Part shown: positions 1 through 10,561 of the stretch, one piece after another
Numbering within the stretch: position 1 is the first letter of the stretch
Layout: each line of letters opens with the position of its first letter
From: Verrucomicrobiota bacterium
GTDB taxonomy: Bacteria > Verrucomicrobiota > Verrucomicrobiia > Limisphaerales > UBA11320
DNA: 64,000 nucleotides
Assembly (NCBI GenBank): GCA_016199985.1
Contig: JACQFQ010000019.1
Coordinates: forward strand, 1 to 64,000
Direction: 5' to 3'
Made by a program: the position numbers and the translations under genes
Notes under the pieces: model-generated
Database searches by the model: none
The model's input: only the letters and a program-made list of their open reading frames with translations
What the model was told of the DNA's origin: nothing

Positions 1-142
1 CCACGCCGGTCAGCACAGGAGGGAGATTCACCTCCTGGACCGTGACCTGAATAGTCTCGAAGGCGCTGGCAGGGGGCGATCCGTTGTCGGTGACGCGCAC
101 GGTGAGAAAGATCGTTGCGGGGCCCTGGGCTTCCGTCGGCGA
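1..142. repeat. 142-bp perfect direct repeat, copy 1
   Basis: Positions 1-142 are identical to 580-721 base for base and probably extend beyond the left edge. The repeat encodes part of a cadherin-like unit. Copies this identical inside diverged protein repeats suggest recent duplication, gene conversion or misassembly. Confidence 0.95.
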
Positions 143-720
143 CCAGGTGAACACGCCACCCGCTGTGATCGCCGCGCCCGCCGGAGCGCCCGGGTCCAAA
201 CTGTAGGCGAGCGTTTGCTGCGGCACGTCGCTGTCCGTGGCTGTCGCCGTCAAGGTGAGGGTCAGCCCCTCGTTCACATTCGTGTTCGCAATCGCGGCCA
301 GCACAGGCGCCAGGTTCACTTCGTTCACAATGACCGTGAACGTTTCCGCGCTGCTCAGCGGAGGAGATCCGTTGTCGGTCAACCGAATGGTCAGCGAGTA
401 TGTGCCCGGACCTTGGAGTTCAGTCGGAATCCATTGGAACGCCCCTGTCGCTGGATCGATGCTCGCGCCCGCAGGCGCGCCCGGGTCGAGGGAGAAGCTC
501 AGGCCGTTGGCGGGAATGTCGGGATCCGAGGCGCCGGCGATGAAGCCGAGGCTGGCGCCATCGGCGACGACGTGATCGCCCACGCCGGTCAGCACAGGAG
601 GGAGATTCACCTCCTGGACCGTGACCTGAATAGTCTCGAAGGCGCTGGCAGGGGGCGATCCGTTGTCGGTGACGCGCACGGTGAGAAAGATCGTTGCGGG
701 GCCCTGGGCTTCCGTCGGCG
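1..720 (-). pseudogene. Out-of-frame 3' continuation of the giant lamin-tail/CotH protein (cadherin-like repeats)
   Basis: Read leftward from about 720 to the edge, one frame stays open and encodes cadherin/Ig-like repeat units of about 100 residues, with recurring 'PTEAQGP', 'VTDNGSPP' and 'LDPGAPAG' signatures. The upstream gene carries the same unit ('LAYSLDPGAP') just before it leaves this frame, so this is the natural continuation of that protein and it runs off the window. The join lacks the 'GGVFTWS' part of a unit, and the missing length is not a multiple of three. Either a deletion between repeats broke the gene or the assembly collapsed there. The frame has no start of its own. Confidence 0.6.
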
Positions 721-3700
721 ATCGAGGCATTGGGGGGCGCTCCAGGATCCAGGCTGTAGGCGAGCGTTTGTCCCACGTCGGGATCCGATCCCACGGCGGT
801 GAAGCTGAGCGTCGTCAACTCCGGAAGCGTCCGCGACCCGATGGACGCCAGCGACGGCGGCGTGTTTCCGGAAAGCGCCAGGATGTTCGCGGCGCGGGGC
901 GTCGGGTTTGTCATGGCAAAGAACGGCGCGGCGTTTCCATCCGGCCATCGTCCCTGGCTCACGTCATTCGTCTGGGCGCCAAACACCACCGAGTCGATGT
1001 TTGTTCCGTTGGGCGCATAGAGCCCGATGAACTCGCCCGCCTTGCTCAGGTTGAAGTTCACATGCAAGTCCGGGACGTTCGTCGCGTTCTGCCCCGTGTC
1101 CTTGTCGGCCCACACGAGCAGGTAGCCCCCGGCGGGGATGACGTAGCCCGCGGGGATCACGAACTGGGCCGGGGTGTTCGAGCTGTTGCTCAGCGTGTAT
1201 CCGGCGAGATCCACGGCCCCGCCGCCGGCGTTGTACAGCTCGAACCAGTCGTCGTACTTGAGATCGCTCGGATCCTGCAGCGTCCGCGTGTTGCTCGCCA
1301 TCCACTCATTGATGAAGAGCGGCCCATTCGGATACGCGTTGTTGTTCGAGCCTCCCGGCGTGGCGTAGAAGAACTTGATCCGATGCGTCGGCGTGCCGTC
1401 GGGAAACGCTCCGTACGATCGATCGGTGTTCACCTGATTGTATCGGAGGTAGTCGACAACATTGGTCTCCCCCGCGGCGACCTGTGAAAGGGCAAGGACG
1501 CCCGATAGCGCGGGGACGGTCAGGTTCGCGTGCCATTCGCCCGCGGTGGTCTCGCCCGGGTTGCCGTCCAGGTAGACGACCTGGAACTGTCCCGCGCCGA
1601 TCGAGGCGGACGGCAAGGCCCACTGCGTGAGGTTGCTGAAGTTGTTCGCGAGGTAGCAGCCCGCGAGGCTGATCGCGCTGGTTCCCGAGTTGAACAGCTC
1701 GACCCAGGGATGGTGGTGGCCCAGGTGGTCCGCGATGCCCGTGACGTTGCCGGGTTGGATTTCGTTGAGCCAGAGGAGGGGGAATGTCGGCAAGGCTCTC
1801 AAGGGAGAATTCGCGGCGCCCGGCGTCACGGCGGCCATGGCGCTGGGCGGCGGCGGAGGCAGAAGGTCCAGGTTTGAGTCCACCCAGCGTCCCGAGGCCC
1901 GAATCGTCAACACTCCTCCGGCGGGATTCTCCAGATACCAGAAGCTCAGCGTGTAGTCGCTTGCGGCCAGGTTCGGCGTCACCGTTTGATAGATGGAGCT
2001 ATCCCTCGTGCTTCCGCCAGCGGACGCGATGAGGTGAAGGGAGGCGGCGCCGGAATGCTTGGCGGCGGTGGAGATCACGGACGCGGAGTTGTTCCCAACG
2101 TTGCCGATGGTCCAAGGCCCGGAGAGGGGGGACTCAAAACCTCCGTTCGCGAACAGGTTCGGGCCCGACTCCGCGACGCTCCCGGCCACGAGGGTGACGT
2201 CATCGATGTACACATCGCCGGCGGCGTGGAGATAGATGTAGAAAATGGAGCTGGACGCGGTTCCGGTCGCGCTGAAGAACCGCCACTGAGGCGCCGGCGT
2301 CGGGGGCGGACCGTTGCTCACCGCGGTCCAGTTCATCACGCGTCGGTTGTCCTGGGCTGGATCGATGAGCTGCAACGAAGAGCCGAACCCATTCGCCAGG
2401 GCGGGCCATGGCGGCAGGGCGTCGTAGGTCACCTCGTCAATCACGATGTCCGCGGCGCCGCCAACGCCCGGCCTCGTCAACCGGAGGGTCTCGCCCGAGT
2501 TGTCGAGCTTGCCGTTCATCAAGCCCGCGATCGGAATCGCCGCCCCATAGGCTTGCGCGAAGGCGACGGCGTCGTTGGCGACAACGAGAAAGCCGCCGGG
2601 GGTGATGATGCTGCCGCCGGGAAAAGAGAAGTCGGCGCCATCGAGCCGATAGCCGCTCAGGTCGAACGCGTTGATCGGGGAGGAATTGAAAAGCTCGACG
2701 AAGGAGGATCCGGGAACGAGGGGGTTGTAGTGGATTTCATTGATCAGCACGCTGCCCAGCACCGGGTCGGAGGGTCCGGTGTAGTTCACCGTCACCGTCG
2801 ACGCCAGGCCGGGAATCACGCGGCCCTTCAGGTCAAGAGCGCCGATCACCAGCGCGTTGGGGCCGGAGGTGAGAGCGATCTTCACGCTCCATGCGACATT
2901 ATTGAGCCACGCAGGCTGCGCCACGACCCCGTTGATCGTGAGAACGGCGGCCTCCACAGGCGCGGTTCCCGTGACCGTAATGTAGTTCGTATTGGTGCTG
3001 AAGCTTGAGGCCCCGCTCACAGCGAGAGCCGCGTTCGCGTTGATGGAGGAGAGCTGGGACAGGATGCTGACGCGCGCGCTCTCGATCCAGCTCTTGATCG
3101 CCGAGGGCGACGCGACGTTCACCCCGCTCGCGAGGAACGCGGCGTACTTCGCGTCGAGAACGGGGCCGACCCGCGCCGCGTCAAAAGGGCCCGTCGCGAT
3201 TTCCTTGTAGGCCCGCCACATGGCCCGGGTGAATTGCGGCGTGTTGTAGATGTGATCCATCCCGACATCCCCGCCCGTATAGCTGAAAAGGTTGGCCCCC
3301 GGCCCCCAAGAGCCGCTGTTTCCCAGAACGATGTTATGATCCCAGATCAGGAGGCTCCAGCGGCCCGACTTGGGCTTGTATCCGTACATGTTCTGCGCGT
3401 TCTGGGAGCCAAAATGATCCCAGTCGCCGACCGAATGAACGCTGGCGAAAGACCGCATCCATTCTTCGATGTCGGCCTGGGCCAGCAGATTCTGGATCAT
3501 CGCCGGGGAGTTCGCCGGGAGGTTCGCGGCGTCCACGAGGTTAAACACGTTCGTGTATCGGTTCGCCGAGTCCTCGATTTTGCGAATCTGGTAGTTCCAC
3601 CGGTATCGACTCAGCTTCTTGGCGCCGCCTGTCGTTGTGAACTCGTTGAGAGTGCACCACGAGTAGTTGTTGTTCCCGCCGCCGTTCACGTCGAACTCAA

Positions 3701-6700
3701 ACCAGGGCTGCAGCTTGAACAAATCTCCGTTGGAATCGTTGGGGAAGCGCTCGGCCACAACATCCCCGTTGGGCACCTGGGTGTCCTCCATCATTCCCAC
3801 GCCAGCGCCGTTTGCCCGGCGGTTTCCATTCACGAACAGGTGAACGTACCGCCGATAATTCCAGGGGATCCCGAGCTGACGAGCGACCCAGTACGCGGTT
3901 TGCTCCCGCTGGATGGTGTCATCGTCGTAGGGGCCGTTGCCAGGGGCGTGGATTTTGTTGAACGACGTCGCGCCGAGGAAGCGGTCGTCGTCCGGCATCG
4001 AAAGATTGTAATGGCAGGGATTCCCCACCGGGCTGTCGAAGATCTGATGGTACGGGCTGCCCGCGTAGTGGCCGCTCATGTTGTAGATGACGCGACCGCC
4101 TGACACAAAGGTCCCGTCGATGAGCTCATTGCTCAGGTCCGGCAATCCCGCCCATCGCGCGACATTGACCTGGCTCATCCAAAGGTGATAGGCGCCGAAC
4201 CCCCCGGGCGGATCCGTCTCGCCGAATTGAATCAGCGCCTCGCGAGCCGGGGTGTTGTCCGCATAGGACACCGGAAACACGGTGGAAGCCCCGAGGGAAT
4301 CCTGCGCGACAATCGTGAACGCGATCCGCGCGCCCGCCGCCTGGCCCGGGATCGTGGCGGTGAAAACCCCGTCCCTCGCGATGGCGTCGCCGCCCGTGCC
4401 ATCATCCCGCATCGGCGCCGACACGACAGTGGACGCCGGATCGACGCGATAGTTCACGACGGCGGATTGAACGCCTTGAGGATCGTGCAGGCGAGCCGTC
4501 ACGAGGACCGGCTGCCCTCCGGCGGGAAGCGCGGGAGAGTGCGTCGGCTCGGCGATGGCCGGGCCCGCGTTGGCGACGCGACGGCTGTTGGGCAGGCCGG
4601 GGGTTCCGAGGTTCGTGGGCAAGGTCAGGCGCGCCGTCGCCTCAATGTAGTTGCCGTGAACGCGCAGCAGAGGTTCGGGCCAGCCCGCAAGCCAGCGCGC
4701 TTGAAATCGGAGCGTGGCTGTTTGCCCCGCGGCTAGCGTTGTGTTCGTGATGCCGCCGACCACCGAATTGGCCCCGGTCCACATCTGGTCGCTGGCCCGG
4801 ATATGCAGGCAGGCCCCGCCCCCCACGCCAGCCGAGGCGTCGAGGCTGGATCGGATGTGGTCGCCCTGCGGGGTCCAGCCGGACAGGCCGGAGGCGAATC
4901 CGGGATTCGAAACATAGTTGGGCCCCGCGGTTCCAGGCCGCAGTTCCACGTTGTCGATGAGACACTCTCCCACGGCGAGCAGGCCGACCTGGATGAAGTC
5001 AATGGCGCCGGCGCCATTGTCGAGCACGCCCGTCGCTTCCACGGTGGTCCACGGCGCCTTCGCGGATTCATCGCTGTCGGCCCAATTGTCCGGCATCCGA
5101 TGATTCGACGCGGGATCCTTGAGCTCAAGACTGCTGCCCCCGCCCCCTGACCAGCGGCCCCATCGCCCCCCGCTCCCGTAGGCGACTTCGTCAACCACGA
5201 CATGAATGTGGTTGGTGGACCAAACGCCGAGCGCGTTGGTCTTGATGACCAGATCGGGCCGGGCGAGCGCGAGCCGATCGCCGGAATGTCCCAGGCTCCC
5301 GGAGTAGTTCCCCGCCGTGTTGTTGCTGCTCAGGTTCCCGTAGCGCGCGAGCAGGTTCGTGATGTTTTGAGCCACGACGAGGTACCCGCCGGAGTTGATG
5401 ATCGTGTTGGAGGCAAACGTGTAGTTGATGCCGGCCGAGAACTTCCATCCCCCAAGGTTCACGGATTGCGCCCCACGATTGTAAAGCTCCACGAAACAAT
5501 CGTCCGAGCTGCCCGAAATCGGGGAATGCATGATCTCATTGATCACGATGTCATCGACGAGCGCGGGCCCGTTGCTCGATCCCAGGCTCCGGGACGCGAG
5601 CGGATACCACTCCGCGGCGCCGTCGGGGACGCGTCCCAGCGAAACGCCCTGCGCCTGGCCCGCGTACTCCACAGCGTCGAGAACGCGCGAGTTTGTTGGG
5701 TCCTTTAAGAAGAGAAGGCCCCCGCTCGAGCTCAATGAGAAGCCCAGCTGTGTTTCGTCCCATGCCGCAAAGCCTCGAGCCGGGAGCACCGTTCCGGGAG
5801 GCACGATAAATCGATTGGTGCTCGGATCGTCCGTCAGCACGCAGCCGGAGAGGTCCACCGACTGGTTGCTGTGGTTGTACAGCTCCAAGGCGTCGACCAG
5901 CGGCGTGTTCGCGTCGGTATGGGCGAGGAACTCATTGATCACCACGTTGCGCAAAGCGCCCGGTCGATACGCCTCGCCCGCGCCGGGCGAGCCTCCGATG
6001 ACGTCGCTTCGCGCCCAAGCCTGTGGGTATCCCTCTCCATAAGTCGGTCGAGCGAGAACGATCGAATGCCCGGTCCCGTCCGCCCCGAGGGGCCACGGAG
6101 AACCGTTGCTGTAGGAAACCTCCAGCAGGACGGCGCCGGTGTCGCTGCGCAGCCGCACCGTTCCGCTTCGCTTCAACGACCCCGCGTAGGGCCCGACCAC
6201 GTTGCCAATGCCGTAAACGGCTTGAATGTCCGCCGGCGCGGCCGCGATGACCAGGAAACCGCCTCCGCGAAGAATCGTGTTGGCCGGGAACGTGAAATCC
6301 ACGTCGCCCGAGACGCTGTAGCCGCTGATGTCCTCATAATAGGGATTGGAATTATAGATCTCGACGAACTCAAGATTCCGGGCGTCCGGCCGCGCCGCGG
6401 GCTTGTACATGATTTCGGAGACGACCAATCCCGTCTTTCGCGAACTCGGCCCGAGGACTTCGCCCGGGAGGGCGAGAGCGCCGACGGTTCCGCCGGTCAC
6501 CGCATGAAAATCCCGCATCGAGACCTGCGTCGGCAGCCCGACGTTGTGACTGGCCACCGAGAACCCCACATAGAGGGAGGCGCCCAGGCTGATCGAAGCG
6601 GAGCCGAGTTGAACCCATGCGTCGCCGTCCACGCTGGCATATCCCGTGAACGCGCCGCCTGACCGCTTAAGCCGCAGCCAGTGGTTCGGGAAGTTGGGCG

Positions 6701-8189
6701 GAAAGCCGCCGGAGGAGACGGCCTGCGCGGCGGCCGGATCCCGGTAGGAGAACTGCGTCCCGGCAAGAGTGGGCGTGGCGATCACGGCGGCGAACCGGCT
6801 GCCGGGATCGAAAGTCTCCCGCGCCATCAGCCCGGCCTTCGCCCACGGGTCGGAGAGGGAGAACGACGCGACGCGCACGGCGACATCGAAATTCCCGGTC
6901 AGAACCTGGTAGCAGAACTCCATCGAATCCGAGGCGCCGCCGACATCCGAGCCGCCCGCGGTGATGTCGACGCCGCCCGCGACCGGCGCGCAGCTTCCCG
7001 CGGGCTGCGGGTTGCCGATGCCCAGCGGCGCGAACGGAGACGCGAGAAAGGAGGCTTGGGAGTTCGCCGCGATGGCGTTCGGAGTCGCCGCGCGATCCAG
7101 CACCCCGTTGACCGTGACAACATAGACGACGCCATAAGTGATGACGGAGGTGGAGAGACGCACCGTGCGGTTGTCGGAACCGAAGGCCGCGCCGCTGAGG
7201 CTGACGCCATTGTTCACCGAGTAATGCGGCGTCGCGAGCGCGGTGGCGGTGTCGACAGCCTCCGAGAAGGTGAGCTCGATCATGTTCGTTCCGACGTTGA
7301 TCGCGCGAATCAATGAAGGAGGAGTGACATCCGGGGTGACGGTCAGCGTGGCCACCTGGCTGGTCACCGATCCCAATGAGTTGGTGAGAACGCAGCGGAA
7401 AGTCGCTGAGCTGTCGGACGTCGCGACAGGGCTGAGGGTGTAGGTCGCCGAGTTGGCGCCCGTAATGTTCACGGTCCCCCGCCGCCATTGATACGAAATC
7501 GGATCGGCGTTGGACGCCTGCACGGCAAACACGGCGGATTGCCCCTCGACAACGCTTTGGCTGGCGGGTTGCTGGCTGATGATGGGCGGGCTGGTCGGAG
7601 CTCCTCCAAAGACCCACAGCCGCGAAGCGGGGATGGGCTCCTCAATCACGCTGTTGGGCAGCTGCCATCGGACCGCGAGATTGTCGCCGCCCGAGCCTTC
7701 CTTTTGAAGCGCCTCAATGTAATAGCGCTGTCCCGCGACCAGAGAGATTGGCGCCGACTGCTGATTTCCTTCCTTGCCCCATTCGCGCGACGATGTCCAG
7801 TTGACCACCCAGGCGATGCGAACCTTGTGCGCCGGATCCTCGTCGGAGCTGAGGTAGAGATCTCCGCCGTCGTCGGTCGCGATCCAGAACACGTAGCTCC
7901 CGGTGATCGGAGGCAAAATAAGCGCCCTCAGGCGCTGGCCATAGTTGTCGTCGATGTTTGTGGGGGCTTCGAAAAAGTCCGTGATGAAGTTCGTGCTCGA
8001 AGGGGAATTGGGGAACGCCGGAGCGCCCGTGAGATCCGAAACGTTGACTCCGCCGATCCCGGAGAAAACCTCCCGGAAGACTCCATGAACAAGTTGGGCC
8101 TGAATTCCATGGGGGGAAAGAAGGGAAACGGCGAGGAACGCGCCAAAAACGAAAGCCCTGCACAAACGAGGCACTTTTAGAATACGCAC
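420..8189 (-). CDS. Giant secreted PA14/Ig-like/lamin-tail/CotH protein
   Basis: About 2,590 residues. A hydrophobic signal peptide ends near 'GIQA-QLVH'. The reading frame is open to 8324, but starts there would bury the signal peptide, so a GTG at 8189 or 8174 is preferred. From the N-terminus I see a PA14-like domain ('WIATDDGGDLYLS'), an Ig-like domain, a region resembling DUF1349 ('AKAGLMARETFDPGS'), several lamin-tail domains ('INEIMHSP', 'FVELYN'), a central CotH kinase-like domain ('YQIRKIEDS', 'LLIWDHNIVLG'), more lamin-tail domains and the start of cadherin-like repeats. Such multidomain proteins are typical of Verrucomicrobiota and are presumably exported and cell-surface associated; the substrate is unknown. 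The frame is lost near 720, so residues after 'GAPPNAS' up to the stop at 420 are an out-of-frame tail. Confidence 0.85.
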   Translation of the reverse strand: MRILKVPRLCRAFVFGAFLAVSLLSPHGIQAQLVHGVFREVFSGIGGVNVSDLTGAPAFPNSPSSTNFITDFFEAPTNIDDNYGQRLRALILPPITGSYVFWIATDDGGDLYLSSDEDPAHKVRIAWVVNWTSSREWGKEGNQQSAPISLVAGQRYYIEALQKEGSGGDNLAVRWQLPNSVIEEPIPASRLWVFGGAPTSPPIISQQPASQSVVEGQSAVFAVQASNADPISYQWRRGTVNITGANSATYTLSPVATSDSSATFRCVLTNSLGSVTSQVATLTVTPDVTPPSLIRAINVGTNMIELTFSEAVDTATALATPHYSVNNGVSLSGAAFGSDNRTVRLSTSVITYGVVYVVTVNGVLDRAATPNAIAANSQASFLASPFAPLGIGNPQPAGSCAPVAGGVDITAGGSDVGGASDSMEFCYQVLTGNFDVAVRVASFSLSDPWAKAGLMARETFDPGSRFAAVIATPTLAGTQFSYRDPAAAQAVSSGGFPPNFPNHWLRLKRSGGAFTGYASVDGDAWVQLGSASISLGASLYVGFSVASHNVGLPTQVSMRDFHAVTGGTVGALALPGEVLGPSSRKTGLVVSEIMYKPAARPDARNLEFVEIYNSNPYYEDISGYSVSGDVDFTFPANTILRGGGFLVIAAAPADIQAVYGIGNVVGPYAGSLKRSGTVRLRSDTGAVLLEVSYSNGSPWPLGADGTGHSIVLARPTYGEGYPQAWARSDVIGGSPGAGEAYRPGALRNVVINEFLAHTDANTPLVDALELYNHSNQSVDLSGCVLTDDPSTNRFIVPPGTVLPARGFAAWDETQLGFSLSSSGGLLFLKDPTNSRVLDAVEYAGQAQGVSLGRVPDGAAEWYPLASRSLGSSNGPALVDDIVINEIMHSPISGSSDDCFVELYNRGAQSVNLGGWKFSAGINYTFASNTIINSGGYLVVAQNITNLLARYGNLSSNNTAGNYSGSLGHSGDRLALARPDLVIKTNALGVWSTNHIHVVVDEVAYGSGGRWGRWSGGGGSSLELKDPASNHRMPDNWADSDESAKAPWTTVEATGVLDNGAGAIDFIQVGLLAVGECLIDNVELRPGTAGPNYVSNPGFASGLSGWTPQGDHIRSSLDASAGVGGGACLHIRASDQMWTGANSVVGGITNTTLAAGQTATLRFQARWLAGWPEPLLRVHGNYIEATARLTLPTNLGTPGLPNSRRVANAGPAIAEPTHSPALPAGGQPVLVTARLHDPQGVQSAVVNYRVDPASTVVSAPMRDDGTGGDAIARDGVFTATIPGQAAGARIAFTIVAQDSLGASTVFPVSYADNTPAREALIQFGETDPPGGFGAYHLWMSQVNVARWAGLPDLSNELIDGTFVSGGRVIYNMSGHYAGSPYHQIFDSPVGNPCHYNLSMPDDDRFLGATSFNKIHAPGNGPYDDDTIQREQTAYWVARQLGIPWNYRRYVHLFVNGNRRANGAGVGMMEDTQVPNGDVVAERFPNDSNGDLFKLQPWFEFDVNGGGNNNYSWCTLNEFTTTGGAKKLSRYRWNYQIRKIEDSANRYTNVFNLVDAANLPANSPAMIQNLLAQADIEEWMRSFASVHSVGDWDHFGSQNAQNMYGYKPKSGRWSLLIWDHNIVLGNSGSWGPGANLFSYTGGDVGMDHIYNTPQFTRAMWRAYKEIATGPFDAARVGPVLDAKYAAFLASGVNVASPSAIKSWIESARVSILSQLSSINANAALAVSGASSFSTNTNYITVTGTAPVEAAVLTINGVVAQPAWLNNVAWSVKIALTSGPNALVIGALDLKGRVIPGLASTVTVNYTGPSDPVLGSVLINEIHYNPLVPGSSFVELFNSSPINAFDLSGYRLDGADFSFPGGSIITPGGFLVVANDAVAFAQAYGAAIPIAGLMNGKLDNSGETLRLTRPGVGGAADIVIDEVTYDALPPWPALANGFGSSLQLIDPAQDNRRVMNWTAVSNGPPPTPAPQWRFFSATGTASSSIFYIYLHAAGDVYIDDVTLVAGSVAESGPNLFANGGFESPLSGPWTIGNVGNNSASVISTAAKHSGAASLHLIASAGGSTRDSSIYQTVTPNLAASDYTLSFWYLENPAGGVLTIRASGRWVDSNLDLLPPPPPSAMAAVTPGAANSPLRALPTFPLLWLNEIQPGNVTGIADHLGHHHPWVELFNSGTSAISLAGCYLANNFSNLTQWALPSASIGAGQFQVVYLDGNPGETTAGEWHANLTVPALSGVLALSQVAAGETNVVDYLRYNQVNTDRSYGAFPDGTPTHRIKFFYATPGGSNNNAYPNGPLFINEWMASNTRTLQDPSDLKYDDWFELYNAGGGAVDLAGYTLSNSSNTPAQFVIPAGYVIPAGGYLLVWADKDTGQNATNVPDLHVNFNLSKAGEFIGLYAPNGTNIDSVVFGAQTNDVSQGRWPDGNAAPFFAMTNPTPRAANILALSGNTPPSLASIGSRTLPELTTLSFTAVGSDPDVGQTLAYSLDPGAPPNASIADGSPGPRNDLSHRARHRQRIAPCQRLRDYSGHGPGGESPSCADRRGRSRRRRWRQPRLHRRRLGSRHSRQRPELLPRPGRACGREHRSSDRGVPMDSD
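580..721. repeat. 142-bp perfect direct repeat, copy 2
   Basis: This copy matches 1-142. Its right end at 721 coincides with the point where the giant gene loses its reading frame, which links the repeat to the frameshift. Confidence 0.95.
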
Positions 8190-8463
8190 AAATAAATCAT
8201 GACACCGGGCCCCGATGACATGCCAGATATCGGACCAGATGACAAAGTCCAAATGCGGCCTTGAACGGATCCGAAGCCAACGATCATCCCATCCGCCCCG
8301 CCAATCGAAAGAATTGATTCGCATTCCTATTCTATGAAAGCGGCGGACCGATCTGGGCAGCCTTCACTGATTTCATCGACCACCTGGGACGGTCGGCTTT
8401 AGGCGATCGCGAAGGACGCCAGGGCATTCGGGCGGAGTGGCTCAAAACAAGACACGGTGGGGA

Positions 8464-9693
8464 TTAATGTCGCGGCGGGACGAAAGCCAGGCGGTAGAAA
8501 CAGGACAATCCCGAGGTCGGGAGCAGAATCTCGCGGTGATCACCGAGCGCCTTGGGCTGCCCGCCCACCGAGGCCCAATGCCAGCCCTGAAGATCCGGCG
8601 ACGATTGAAGCTCCCATCCTTCGGATGGGGTCGACCAGGAGAGCCAGACACACCCGGGCGGCGCCGGGGACACGAAGAGGGCCGGGCCGGGCGGGAGGAT
8701 TGGAAGCGCAAAGACGGCTAGGTTGCTGCCTACCGATCGCCCGGCAGGCCATTCCCCTGGGGAATTGACGAAGACGCCCTGCAGCGAGTCAGGGTCCTGC
8801 ATCACAAACGTCGTCGACCCGTCCCCGTCGAGATTCAAGGCGTCCACCACGTCGTAGTCGTTCACAAGAACCCCCGCCACCTCCCCAACCGTCATGCCCC
8901 AGCTGCCGCCCACGTTGTCGACGGTCATCAGAACCAGCGCGCGGCCGTCGCGCGAAACTCCGACGGCGGTTCGCGCGTTGACAAAGTCGTACCAGGAGAG
9001 GCTCTCCGAGTATCCATTCCGAGGCGTGAGCATCCCGAGGCCAACGCCGTACTGAGGAATGGAGATCGCGCCGCGGGTGACGATCTGGGCGCTGCCAGAA
9101 AACGCGTTGCCCAGAGCCGCGGGCTCGAGCCACGCGCGACCGTCGGCGCTGTCGGGATCCGGATGCAAAATGGACACGCGATTGAACGGATCAATGTTCA
9201 TTGCCGGCGCCCGCGGAAGGATCGCGTAGCTTTGATCCAGAAAACCGGGAGCGATGGGCTGCGGTTCGAAAGGCGAATACAGGACGCCCTCCGACGCGGC
9301 AAAGCCGACGACATTCACATCGGCGCCCGCCGCCGGGAACGGAAGATAGAAATGGCAGTTGACGGCGAGTTGGGCGTTTTCCTGGTTGAGATACTCGAGC
9401 GTTGTTTGGGGGAATGTGTCGCGTGTCCCATGCGGCGGCGTGAGTTTGAAACGGATGCCGTCCGCCTGGAGGTCAATGATCGCAACGTTCATTGTCACGG
9501 GGCGCGGGAACACCTCCGTCCTGTGTATGAGAGTGACGCCGCGGAATGGCTGCGTCACGAGCTGCCCGGCATCGGCGTTTCCAGCGAGGATCCATGCCGT
9601 GGACAGCGCGAGAACCAGCAACGCGGAAGAAGGGGAACGAAATAGGGACGCGCGCGAATCTCCGCGGCCAAAATGGAATGCGTCGCTGTTCAT
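8464..9693 (-). CDS. Secreted phosphodiester glycosidase (NAGPA/DUF2233) family protein
   Basis: 409 aa. An N-terminal hydrophobic segment (about residues 22-42, ending 'GNADAG') looks like a signal peptide. The body carries features of the phosphodiester N-acetylglucosaminidase-like domain: 'RTAVGVSRDGRALVLMTVD' and later 'ALNLDGDGSTTFVMQ'. Family members cleave or bind phosphodiester-linked sugars at the surface; the real substrate cannot be told here. The C-terminal 70 residues ('WLSWSTPSEGWELQSS') resemble the small beta-rich tails common on Verrucomicrobiota secreted proteins. It is a single gene, separated from its neighbours by over 100 bp on both sides. Confidence 0.75.
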   Translation of the reverse strand: MNSDAFHFGRGDSRASLFRSPSSALLVLALSTAWILAGNADAGQLVTQPFRGVTLIHRTEVFPRPVTMNVAIIDLQADGIRFKLTPPHGTRDTFPQTTLEYLNQENAQLAVNCHFYLPFPAAGADVNVVGFAASEGVLYSPFEPQPIAPGFLDQSYAILPRAPAMNIDPFNRVSILHPDPDSADGRAWLEPAALGNAFSGSAQIVTRGAISIPQYGVGLGMLTPRNGYSESLSWYDFVNARTAVGVSRDGRALVLMTVDNVGGSWGMTVGEVAGVLVNDYDVVDALNLDGDGSTTFVMQDPDSLQGVFVNSPGEWPAGRSVGSNLAVFALPILPPGPALFVSPAPPGCVWLSWSTPSEGWELQSSPDLQGWHWASVGGQPKALGDHREILLPTSGLSCFYRLAFVPPRH

Positions 9694-9882
9694 ACTGCGT
9701 GCGTGTGATCCCGGGCATATTCCACAAACCGCAAGAGCAAGTCGATGGCGAAACCCGCTTGATCGCCGAGACCAATGCGGCTACCAAATGAGGCCATCGA
9801 AAGAAAAGGCGACAGGTCGCACGGCGGCTCAGCGACGACCGCGCTCACCGATTCACAAACACCACCGGCCTCAGCCCATGCT

Positions 9883-10239
9883 ATGACAACCTCATCACTC
9901 ACTCCCCCAACGGTCCTCAGCACGCAAGAGAAGCTTTGGATTGTGCTCTCCCATCTCTCCGTTCTATTCGGAGCGGGCCTCCTGCTTCCCTTGATCGTTT
10001 ACCTTGTCAAGAAGGACGACTCGCGCGTTATCGCGTTCCATTCAAAGGAGGCTCTTAACTTCCATCTTTCGATCGCGCTCTATGGCTTGGTCTGCGTCCC
10101 CCTCATCTTCCTCTTCGTCGGAGTGCCGATGCTGATGCTCCTCGGCATCGCGACGTTCATCCTGTCCATCGTCGCGGCCGTCAAGGGAGCCGATGGCCGG
10201 GAGTATCGATACCCGCTCACGGTTCGGTTCATCAGCTGA
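9883..10239 (+). CDS. DUF4870 family small membrane protein
   Basis: 118 aa, starting at the ATG at 9883; earlier in-frame starts add only low-complexity sequence. The opening 'STQEKLWIVLSHLSVLFG' and the 'DSRVIAFHSKEALNFHLS' signature are typical of DUF4870. Three hydrophobic segments (about residues 25-45, 63-80 and 83-100) predict an inner-membrane protein. The family has no established biochemical role. It is monocistronic, with 322 bp of non-coding DNA downstream. Confidence 0.8.
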   Translation: MTTSSLTPPTVLSTQEKLWIVLSHLSVLFGAGLLLPLIVYLVKKDDSRVIAFHSKEALNFHLSIALYGLVCVPLIFLFVGVPMLMLLGIATFILSIVAAVKGADGREYRYPLTVRFIS

Positions 10240-10561
10240 TTGCGATCGCGCGACTCGAAATGCGGCCGCCATGAACTCCCACCCGGGAGGCGGTGGCAAA
10301 CGCGACGAAACCGCCCGCCTCCGGCGCCTTCGCATGGGCTGTCACTATTGTGCTTGTTTTTGGCGCGATCGTGAAGGACGTCTTCGACTCCCCTGCTACG
10401 ATCCTAAGTCAAATAAGCCCTCTCATCGTCCCGGATCGCTTTGTGCCCCGGATTCTGGATTGCGCCTGCCATCCAGACTCGTTTCCGAGGCGCGCAACGC
10501 GTCGAGGATCGGCAAGAGGGAAATTGTCCAGAGCTCAATCACAACCCAACCCACCATCCGT
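10240..10561. other. Gene-free interval
   Basis: No convincing gene, RNA or repeat was seen here. Open frames crossing it are extensions of the downstream secreted-protein frame that would bury its signal peptide. It presumably holds the promoter of that gene, but no clear -35/-10 pair stands out. Confidence 0.5.

Noticed and set aside
8190..8324. N-terminal extension of the giant secreted protein
   Set aside because: It would put about 45 charged residues before the signal peptide.
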